Shown: piece after piece, positions 9,385-18,031 of the stretch
Layout: each line of letters begins with the position of its first letter
Numbering within the stretch: the first letter of the stretch is position 1
From: Pictodentalium vernedei
Lineage: Eukaryota > Mollusca > Scaphopoda > Dentaliida > Dentaliidae
Assembly: GCA_031216915.1 (NCBI GenBank)
Contig: CM062289.1
Coordinates: forward strand, 395,524,674 to 395,588,673
DNA: 64,000 nt
Direction: 5' to 3'
Position numbers and translations under genes: made by a program
Notes under the pieces: generated by a model
The model's database searches: none
What the model was told of the DNA's origin: nothing
What the model saw: only the letters and a program-made list of their open reading frames with translations

Positions 9385-9530
9385 CCACCACCCTCCACGC
9401 GCGCCTTGCTTCAACACACGTGGTCTGTGAGTGTTTGGCGCGCGAAAAGTTTACCCATTACAACTCGCGCCATTGGTCATGTGTCCTCTCGTTACTTTAC
9501 CGAAGCTGTCAACAGACAGGGTAAATTTAA
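9385..9530. promoter_or_regulatory. Candidate promoter: CpG cluster with palindromic E2F site, E-box and CCAAT
   Basis: In an otherwise AT-rich, CpG-poor region this stretch holds about eleven CpGs in some 115 bp. TTTGGCGCGCGAAA at 9434-9447 is two overlapping E2F/DP half-sites in inverted orientation. CACGTG (E-box) is at 9417-9422, a GCGCC word at 9467-9471, and ATTGG (reversed CCAAT, NF-Y) at 9472-9476. This combination is typical of cell-cycle gene promoters. No transcript can be assigned, although CAGGGTAAAT near 9519 could be a splice donor on the plus strand. This is inference from motifs only. Confidence 0.35.
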
Positions 9531-9697
9531 CGTAAAATATCACAGGCATGAGAAATGGGGTGGGAGAGGAGCGGTGATGAATAAAGGTTCGGGGGTGGGG
9601 GGATTTGGGGTATTAGAAAGAAATGGGTAGTTACTATCAATTTGTCCATCATCAGGAGGATTCGAATACAGAATGTCTGGCAACAATATATATATAG

Positions 9698-10281
9698 TAG
9701 GGATCTGCGAATCACAAATTTCTTTTCGAATCGAATCTCGAATCGAATCGTGTCTTTGATTTCGACATCGAATCGAATCCCGAATCGAATCTTAAAAGAC
9801 AAGTTATTTCAAATTACATCAAACGGAAGTTACGGAACACTGTGATGACCCTTACGCGACGGAGTGAACACCTTAAACACCAATAACTAAATATTCTCTG
9901 TAGCACCGCCGCTGAAACAGCTAGGCCTATTGTCCATAGTTTTAGTTTTTGAAGGCCTAACTTGTTACTATTCACGTACTTAAGAACGTGAATAGTAACA
10001 AGTTAAGCCTTCAAAAACCAAAACTATGGATAATGTTCTGGGCCAAATTCACACCTTACCTAACAATTAAACATTGTCAATTACTCAAATAAATAGTAAT
10101 TGAGCCTACATGAATGAATTTTCTAATGACAGTTTTATCCTATTTTTGTTGGAAATGTAACAAATTGAAGTTAGTACGAGAGATTCGAAAAAATCGAATC
10201 CTGAGACTGATTCGGGATCGATCTCGAAGCATACGTATGGTATCGATATCGAATCGAATCTCGAATATTCGCAGGACCCTA
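9698..10281. mobile_element. hAT-like MITE with perfect 8-bp target duplication and GAATC-rich ends
   Basis: Ends are TAGGGATCTGCGAAT and, in reverse, TAGGGTCCTGCGAAT (13 of 15 identical). ATATATAG flanks both sides (9690-9697 and 10,282-10,289). Subterminal regions are runs of GAATCGAATC-like words on both sides. The centre is a hairpin, arms about 9929-9977 and 9986-10,034 with roughly three mismatches in 49 bp. The element is 584 bp and non-coding; mobilisation in trans by a hAT transposase is inferred from the ends and the 8-bp duplication. Confidence 0.85.
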
Positions 10282-10289
10282 ATATATAG

Positions 10290-10592
10290 TCGGTCAAGAT
10301 GTAGGCCCTAGGCTATTGGGATATCGTGTTCAAGTTTTTCTTCTGATAGAATGTATTTCATTTCGTCTCCAGTAATTTTCAACCCCATTGTTCTGCCCAA
10401 GTCAACATGAAAACCGCACATTTTGATTAACTTCTTGGAAAGCTCTCGTTAAAGTTGGAGTTTTCCTGCTGTATTAGCATCACAGTTTTCTAAATGTCGC
10501 CGAAATTGCTTCCTGTGAACGACAGTGCTAGGTCACTGTCTTTTGGACTTCTAAAGAATATTTAGAGTGAATTCCAATCTCGACCAACTTAC
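10290..10592. other. Unassigned stretch left of a possible minus-strand exon
   Basis: No repeat is recognised. If the minus-strand exon at 10,593-10,655 is real, this is the beginning of its first intron; the adjoining minus-strand bases at 10,592-10,587 read GTAAGT. Confidence 0.35.
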
Positions 10593-10655
10593 AAAAATAC
10601 TCGAGTGTCTATCGGCGTTTATGGATTTCCAGCCACCCTCCCTTTCTCCCGCCAT
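10593..10655 (-). CDS. Possible first coding exon of an unknown gene
   Basis: On the minus strand CCAAAATGGCGGGAG (around 10,660-10,645) places an ATG in a YY1-type and TISU-like context (consensus SAASATGGCGGC), which marks start codons of genes with short 5' leaders. From that ATG the frame gives 21 codons beginning MAGEREGGWK and ends exactly at a perfect metazoan splice donor GTAAGT (10,592-10,587). The frame is also open upstream, so the true start could differ. I do not recognise the protein and found no second exon. The gene would run leftward. One exon without homology is weak evidence, so confidence is low. Confidence 0.25.
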
Positions 10656-10984
10656 TTTGGATGCAACTTCCAAACAGTTCAGAAATTTGGCAGATATTAG
10701 TAACCCAGGAAAATGGAAAGAAAAGCCTAAATTTTGTATGGGGAGGACAAAAGGACAAAAAAGGCGTATACTGGCTGTGTCGTCCAAGATTTAGAATGTA
10801 GGTTCACAGATAGTTGTCAGTTTATTGGTTCCTTCTTCGATTCCAGGGTTTAAAATTCATGCGAAAATCGGAAAAGACTCTCACAGATAACGCTCGTCGG
10901 GAAAACAACGAGAATAAACCTTGATTTGATTCTTATCAAATTCTGAAACGCCTGGAGGATTCTACATATTATATACTCTCTCAC
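10656..10984. other. Unassigned stretch, possible promoter or leader of the minus-strand exon
   Basis: No repeat was recognised. It would hold the 5' leader and promoter of the putative minus-strand exon. An antisense open frame on the plus strand overlaps the exon and shows no domain. Confidence 0.3.
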
Positions 10985-11529
10985 AATAAGGCAAGACTTT
11001 GACTTGTCAGTATGCCTAGTGAAGTCTTGGCTACCTCTCCAGGCAGGCAAGACTTCGCAAGACACCACTGCCAATTAAGGTACTGTAACTTCCATCAACA
11101 AGACCACCAAAACTCTGTATGTTTGAACATTTATTCTACATATAAGTCAACAAATTTCCCCTAATCGGAACTAGGACCTGTAAGATTAAACTCGTGTTAA
11201 TGTATAAATATGATGTTTGTTTTTTTTATGAAATGTGTACTTACAGCACTTAATGGTATGACGGTACTCTCAGGTTTAAATTATTTAAAAACTGCAACTT
11301 GATTCGTGCAACAGGTGTTTGTGATAGTCAAAATCGAGTCGCGTGAATTATGACAAATTTTAAGGCCTGTCGGTCTCTTTCCGAATGAAGTCTTGGCTTC
11401 CTATTACTAGAAATAATTGCCATGGTACTGTAACTTTCTTCAGCAATCCAAAAGCCTGCAAGATGGAACATTTGTTTTACAAGAACATGTGAGACAAGTT
11501 TGCCGAAATTGGAACTACGTTCTTTAGTG
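10985..11529 (+). repeat. First copy and start of second copy of a diverged direct repeat, including 'TTGATTCTCGCAG' family copy 2
   Basis: TGAAGTCTTGGC recurs at about 11,020 and 11,387, each followed by a similar order of words (GGTACTGTAACTT, GAACATTT, GGAACTA). This indicates an old ~370-bp tandem duplication. The second copy is interrupted by the MITE at 11,530. Within it, about 11,255-11,370, lies TTTAAAAACTGCAACTTG with ATTCGTGCAACAGG and AAATTTTAAGGCCTG, a copy of the dispersed TTGATTCTCGCAG family. Confidence 0.45.
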
Positions 11530-11772
11530 TTAACCATTTACCTAACATGGAAAGCAGACTACACTTGCAAAAAAAATTCTTGCATAACTAATTTTTTTTC
11601 ATTTTTTGTCTCAAAAAGATAGGTTATGACCCTTCATTGGAACGAGCTCGTTCCAATGAGGGGTCATAGCCTATGTTTTTGAGACAAAAAATGAAAAAAT
11701 AATGAAAATTAATCGGCAATTTTTGAGAATAGCGCTGGTCGAATTTGGCCGTTACGTTGGGTAAAGGGTTAA
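11530..11772. mobile_element. TTAA MITE (piggyBac-like) with near-perfect central palindrome
   Basis: TTAA lies at 11,530-11,533 and 11,769-11,772. Ends are CCATTTACCTAAC and the inverse of CCCTTTACCCAACG. The centre is a near-perfect palindrome of about 95 bp (about 11,599-11,695) with no loop, whose middle reads GGAACGAGCTCGTTCC. It is the best-preserved copy of the GTCTCAAAAAC subfamily and interrupts an older duplicated sequence. Confidence 0.8.
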
Positions 11773-11849
11773 ACTCTGGGGAATATATAAATGTGAGGTA
11801 TGTTTTTTAAGTACTATGGAAAATGCACTGGTTGCACTCAAAAGAGTAC

Positions 11850-11960
11850 ACATGTTAGTACTCTCAAATTTTAAGTTACTGAGGAACTGAAAACTGATTC
11901 TCGCAGCAGGATTTGCGAGAGACAAAACCGATTCTCACGAATTAGAACAAAATTGAATGC
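11850..11960 (+). repeat. Dispersed repeat 'TTGATTCTCGCAG' family, copy 3
   Basis: GTACTCTCAAATTTTAAG, then GAACTGAAAACTGATTCTCG, CAGCAGGATTTGCGAGA and ACCGATTCTCACGAATTAG. The order of words matches the copy at 11,255-11,370 and the inverted one at 13,015-13,125. Confidence 0.5.
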
Positions 11961-12157
11961 CCAGTTTCCCTCCCACTGCGCGAAAATTATTTTTGACAAC
12001 CCAATGGTCTTATTCTTAATTTTGACAAAGGACTGTTTTCTGAGGTACACAATACAATCAGTGCTGGTGTGATGGCACAAGCCATTCCATCAGATAAGTT
12101 GTACTGTCCAAGGGAGATAACTCCAAGCCTAGAATGCACTTTTATAAGGAAAAATAT

Positions 12158-12563
12158 TAGGCCACACAAAGTAGATCTTCTGTTTCTCAGGCCATTATTT
12201 GTGAAATTGCATGCGGGCGAGCGTTTTTTTATTTTATTTTTTATTTCAGTAATTTCTTCTTTCCCATCAAAAGTTTATGTTCTTGGTTCAAGTTTCAGGC
12301 CTCATAATCTACTGAATAGCATGGGTGGTGGTGTATTTCATCCCTTGAGTGCAAGAAGGCTTTGCAATGCTAAAGCATTGCAAAGCCTTCTTGCACTCAA
12401 GGGACAAATTCATCAATTTTTTTAACTTGGGTAAAATATCAGACATAAACCATTTAATTTTTTATTTTTTTTAAGTTTAAATTGGTTATAAAAAGAGAGC
12501 ATGAGGCAGCCAAAAGGACCATGCGGGAGGGCCTGAGAAACAGATTTTTTATTTTTTTAGGCC
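12158..12563. mobile_element. Foldback element with a perfect 31-bp-arm hairpin
   Basis: Inverted segments CTGTTTCTCAGGCC (12,180-12,193) and GGCCTGAGAAACAG (12,530-12,543), with AGGCC words further out and GCATGCGGG versus CATGCGGG further in, define a palindromic element of about 400 bp. The hairpin has arms 12,341-12,371 and 12,374-12,404, perfectly complementary with a 2-base loop. Exact ends and target duplication were not resolved, so the class is unknown. Confidence 0.5.
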
Positions 12564-12664
12564 TTAGACATGTTTTAAAACTCGAATTTTTGTTCAAGCC
12601 TTGGGCCGACTAAAAGAATTCCGAAAAGAGTGTCTGAAACCCATGACAGGCACCTCATAGTACA

Positions 12665-12965
12665 TTATATTGATGCTCAATGGTTACAGAATGTGACTTC
12701 AAACCGAAAGGTCCTCAGTTCGGAGCAACGGCGTTGTGTCCTTGGGCAAGCCACTTAATCACGATTGCCTACGCGTGTGTGTGAGCGGCGGGGGGGGGGG
12801 GGGTGCCTACGTGTGTGTATGTGTGTGTGTTGGGGGGGGGGGGGGGGCTGTGTACTATGGCGTACTGCACGTCGATGGTGTACTTGTCGAGCCAATGCAA
12901 ATCCTGCTTGTGTGAAGTTAGTTAAATCACCCCAAGCCAACTAGGTTGAGTGAATGTGAACCCAA
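12665..12965 (+). mobile_element. tRNA-derived SINE
   Basis: A tRNA-like head with an A-box-like TGCTCAATGG (about 12,674) and a B-box-like AGTTCGGAGCA (about 12,718) is followed by GTGTCCTTGGGCAAGCCACT. That last word is a core seen in many invertebrate tRNA-SINEs. Downstream are TG and poly-G runs (12,788-12,803 and 12,831-12,847) and a body ending near CCCAATTGG. It is old: the boxes are degenerate and no clear target duplication was found. Confidence 0.6.
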
Positions 12966-13014
12966 TTGGTTTAATTTTTAACCCAACTTGTTTTAGAGTT
13001 TTCACTTTGCCATG

Positions 13015-13125
13015 TTGGCAGGCCTTAAAATTTGTTCCGATCTTTTTTGATTCTCGCGAACTCCTACCTCGAGAATGGATTTTCAGTTCTTAAATAATTT
13101 AGTACTCGAGAGTAGGGTTATACAC
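13015..13125 (-). repeat. Dispersed repeat 'TTGATTCTCGCAG' family, inverted copy
   Basis: On the minus strand it reads AAATTATTTAAGAACTGAAA, then ATTCTCGAGGTAGGA, TTCGCGAGAATCA and AAATTTTAAGGCCTG. This matches the word order of the copies near 5.1, 11.3 and 11.9 kb. Confidence 0.45.
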
Positions 13126-13220
13126 CTGTGAGTGCTACTACCAGAATATATTCAAGAGTAAAAAAAAAACGCTGATATTTATCAATATATACTGAGTCAA
13201 AAAAGAAAGTATAACTAGAC

Positions 13221-15376
13221 TTTATGATTCTGGAGAATCATGGCTTTTCCCGATTAGATTCCATGATTTTTCTTTACCCCACAGTGTCTGATGAATTGTT
13301 TTTAACTGTCTCCCTAAAGTTCCTTCATTGATGTTATGAGAAAGGTGAGTATAGTAGTCTCAAATGACTCGGTTTGGGTTTGATAAAAAATGTTTAGGTA
13401 AAACCCATCATTAATTTAGAATGGGTTAATATCAATATCAATGTTTCCCTATCAGTTTTGCGTCCGGTAAAAGAAGTTACGTTTCTCTGTGGCATTTCCA
13501 TTTGATGTTGTTGGTGTCCAAAAACAGACTATTTTCTCAATTTTTTTTTACATTTAGCAGCCCATGAAGGGTTAACAAATGCCTACCAGAATAATTGATC
13601 CATGCAACTGGTCATATGACACCAAGACCTATCAACGGCCATTTTCACTTGAAAACCCCACAAAATGTTTGTAGAAATCCAGGGAAAACGATTTTTTAAG
13701 CTTTTGATGGGTATCCCCGTTAACCTCCCCAACAGGGGTTAACGCTTGGCTTTTTGAATACCTTTATTACTTACAAAAATGGTCCTCTGTGAATTCCACT
13801 TCAAACAAAGGAGATTATGTTTATCTCTCATGTATACATTAGGTGCTGTGCATGTCTGAAAACAGTCCCATGTTAACAACATTACGATGCTTGGCAGCTT
13901 GTAGATGGTTGAAAAACGCTCATCGGAGTATTTTGTCCATGCAACTTGTAATGTCACATAAAGACCTAAGAATAGTCAATTTGTCTTGAAACCCTACAAG
14001 TTACCGTTAGGGAAATTCACAGAAAATGGGAATATAAAGCTTTCAAGGGATATCGCTCTTTAGCCTGTCCACAATGGGTTAAGGCGTCGACTTTTGAATA
14101 CCCTTACTATTTACAAAAATGTTTCTGTATAAATTGTACGCGCGATAAAAGAAGGCACTTTTCTTTGTGGTGTACCCTTTGGGTGCTGTTGGTGTGCAAA
14201 AACAGCCCATTTTATCGCAATTTTGACCTTCAGCAGCCCGGGCAGGGTTAACTAATGCTGACCGGAATATTTTGTTCATGCGACTTGTAATGTCACACCA
14301 AGACCTGCAAATAGCCGATTTTTCTTGAAAACCTACAAGATGTTGTTAGAGAAATCCATAGAAAACGGGGATTTTAAGATTTTAATGGGTATCTCTCTTT
14401 AACCAGCCCAAAATGGGTTAAGACGTCAAATTTTGAATACCCTTACCACTTTCAAAACTATTTTCCGATCAATTTTGCGTCCGATAAATGAAGGCCCCTT
14501 TCTCTGTGGTATATCGTTTGGGTGCTGTTGGTGTCTAAAAACAGCCCATTTTATCACAATTTTTACGTTTAGCAGCTCGGGGAGGGTTAACTAATGCTGA
14601 CGGGAATATTTTATCCATGCAACTTGTAATGTCACACCAAGACCTGAGAGTGACCAATTTTTCTTGAAAATCTACAAGACTCGTTTAGAGAAATCCACGG
14701 AAAACATGAAGTTTTGAGCTTTTTGGGGGTATTCCTGTTTAACCAGCCCAAAAACGGGTTAACACTTGGTTTTCTGAACACCCTTATTACTTACAAAAAT
14801 GATCCTCGGTGAATTCCACTTCCAATAAAGGAAGTTATGTTTACCTCTCGAGTATCGTTTGGGTGCTGTGGTGGGTATTCCTGTTTAACCAGCCCAAAAA
14901 CGGGTTAACACTTGGTTTTCTGAACACCCTTATTACTTACAAAAATGATCCTCGGTGAATTCCACTTCCAATAAAGGAAGTTATGTTTACCTCTCGAGTA
15001 TCGTTTGGGTGCTGTGGTGGGTCTGTACCGGCCCATTTCATCAAAATTTCGATGTTTGGCAGCCTGTGGAGGGTTACCATATGCATCGCCTAATATGTCG
15101 TGTGTATCAAAGGTTGTGTCATAGGCAGGTCTAGTAATTATGAATATTTAAAAAAAATCCTAAAGACGTGTTTCGAGAAAGTGCCGATAAACCCCAATTT
15201 TGTTAGTTTTTTGCCAATTCTGGCGAAATAAGGGTTAAATCGAAAATTCCGCTTCAGTACATTTTTAGATTTTTTGCCACTCTATGCGTGTGCCAAATTG
15301 TGTGAACATCGGTTCGAAAATGGCTTCTGAATCGTACGGACAAAAATGTGTGGAAAAAAACCCCAAAAAACTACAC
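13221..15376 (+). repeat. Satellite block 1 (about five monomers plus tail)
   Basis: The head begins at 13,221 with an 8-bp-arm palindrome (13,224-13,241). Monomers start near 13,435, 13,736, 14,076, 14,415 and 14,757. The last is interrupted by a 146-bp duplication and then enters the tail at about 15,070. Block 1 is closer in sequence to block 3 than to block 2; for example both share GTTAACCTCCCCAACAGGGG after the first monomer. Confidence 0.7.
14727..15018 (+). repeat. Exact local tandem duplication of 146 bp inside block 1
   Basis: The segment from GGGTATTCCTGTTTAACC through GGGTGCTGTG appears at 14,727 and again at 14,873, apparently identical. For example CGGGTTAACACTTGG occurs at 14,755 and 14,901. 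It is far younger than the surrounding monomers, which differ from one another by many substitutions. Confidence 0.85.
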
Positions 15377-18031
15377 TTTATGATTCTGGAGAATCATGGC
15401 TTTTCCCAATGAGATTCCATGATTTGTGATGACCCACAGTGTATGATGAATTGCTTTTGTCTCACTGAAGTTCCTTCATTGATGTCATGAAAAAGGTGAG
15501 TATAGAAGTCTCAAATAACTCAGTTTGATAAAAAAAAAATTGTTTAGGTAAAAACCATCATTAACGGTGGAGAGGGTTAATATCAATATCGTCGTCCAAC
15601 AAGTTAATGACCGACAAAAGGAGTTATGTTTGTTTGACACATACCCACTGAGTGCTGTATCTATTTGAAAATGGTCCGTTTTATCTCAAATGTATCCAAA
15701 ATATTGATGTCTGGCAGCTTGTTAAATATTTATTCATGCAACTTGTAATTTCACACCAAAAACTGTGAATGGCCATTTTTACTTAAAAATCTACAAGATG
15801 TTTTCAGAGAAATCCAGGGAGAACATTAATTTTAAGCTGTTGACGGGTATAATTGTTTATCCAGCCCAAAACGGGTTAAGGGTTGTTTTTTTAATACGCT
15901 TATTACTTATAAAAATAATTCTCAGTGAATTCTACTTCCACTTATGTTGATTTCTCCTCTTAACTTTGAGTGCTGCGGGTATGCAAACACAGCCCACTTT
16001 TTCAACATTTTGATGTTTGAGAACCAGCATAGGGTTAACAAATGCTTACTGGAATATTTTGTACATGCAACTTGTAATTCACACTAAGATCTGAGAATGG
16101 CCAATTTTTCTTGAAAATCTATGTGATGTTTTTAGAGAAATCCTCGGATAACATGAATGTTTAACCTTTTGAGGGGTATCACCCTGTAACTAGCTCTAAA
16201 CGGGTTAATGCTTGGTTTTATGAATACCTTAATTACTTACAAAAATGATCCTCGATGAATCCCACTTCCAATGAAGGTGGTTATTTTCATCTCGCAGGTA
16301 CACATTGCATGTAATGGGTGGCCAAGTACAGCCCATTTACTCACAATTTGCTTCCTCTGAAGGGTTAACAAACGCTTACCGGAATCTTTTGTTCATGCAA
16401 CTTGTAATGTCACTCCAAGACCTGCAAATGGTCAATTTCTCTTGAATACTTACCAGATTTTTTGGAGAAATCTACAGAAAATGAGAAATTTAAGGTTTTA
16501 AGGGGTACATCTCCTTAACCGGGCGAAAATGGGTTAAGACCTCAATTTTTGAATACCCTTACTATTTACTAAAAATTTTCCCTATCAGTTTTGCCTCCGG
16601 TAAAAGAAGTTATGTTTATCTGCAGCATTCCCATTTGATGTTGTTGGTGTCCAAAAAGAGACTATTTTTTTCGAAATTTTGATATTTAGCAGCCCATGGA
16701 GGGTTAACAAATGCTTATCTGAATATTTTATCCATGCAACTGGTAATGTGATTCTAAGACCTATCAACGACCATTTTCTCTTGAAACCCGACGAGACGTT
16801 TCTAAAGAAATTCAGGGAAAACATGATTTTTTAAGCTTTTGATGAGTGTTGCTATTAACCATCCCAAAAGGGGTTAATGCTTGGTTTTCTGAATACCCTT
16901 ATTACTAACAAATTTGGTCCTCGGTGAATTCCACTTCCAACAAAGTAAATTATGTTTATCTCTCGGGTATGCATTGGGTGTTGTGCGCGTCTGAAAACAG
17001 CCTATTTCAACAAAATTACGATGCTTAGCAGCCTGTAGAGGGTTAATAAATGCTCACCGGAATATTTTGTCCATGCAACTTGTAATGTCACACAAGACCT
17101 GCGAATAGTCATTTTTTCCTGAAAACCTACAAGTTGCTTTTAGAGAAATCCACAGAAAATGGGAATTTTAAGCTTTTAAGGGGTATCTCTCTTTAACCAG
17201 TCCAAAATGGGTTAAGACTTCGACTTTTGAATACACTTACCACTATCAAAAATGTTTCCCCATCAATGTTGCGTCCGATGAAAGAAGGAACCTTTCTCGG
17301 TGGTACACCAAGTGGGTGCTGTTGGCGTTCAAAAACAACCCATTTTATCACAATTTTGACTTTTAGCAGCCCGTGGAGGGTTAACAAATGCTCACCGCAG
17401 TTTTTTGTTCATGCAAATTCTATTGTCACACCAAGGCCTGGGAGTGACAAATTTGTCTTGAAAATCTACAAGACTCGTTTGGAGAAATCCACGGAAAATA
17501 CGAATTTTTGAGCTTTATGGGAGTATTGCTGTTTAACCAGCCCAAAACGGGTTAACGCTTGGTTTTTTGAACACCCTTATTACTGACAAAAATGATCCTC
17601 GGTGAATTCCACTCCCAATAAAGGAAGTTATGTTTATCTCTCGTGTATTGTTTAGGTCCAGTGTTGGCCTGAAACTGGCCTATTTCATCAAAATTTCGAT
17701 GTTTGGCAGTCTGCGGAGGGTTACCATATGCATCGCCTGATATGTCGTGTGGATCAAAGAACGTGTCACAGACAGGTCTAGCAATGATGAATGTACAAAA
17801 AAAATCTACAAGACGTGTTTCGAGAAAGTGCCGATAAACCCCAATTTTGGCAGTTTTTTGCCAATTCTGACGAAATAAGGGTTAAATCGAAAATGCCGCT
17901 TCGGTACATTTTTAGATTTTGTGCCCCTCTATGCGTGTGCAAAATTTCGTGAAAATCGGTTCGAAAATGGCTTCTGAATCGTACGGACAAAATGTGTGGA
18001 AAAAAAAACAAAAAAAAAAAAACAACTAAAC
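15377..18031 (+). repeat. Satellite block 2 (about seven monomers plus tail)
   Basis: The head starts at 15,377. Monomer boundaries lie near 15,580, 15,870, 16,203, 16,530, 16,872, 17,210 and 17,550, and the tail runs from about 17,715 to the A-rich end at 18,026. It has two more monomers than blocks 1 and 3, indicating expansion or contraction by unequal exchange within a block. Confidence 0.7.
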
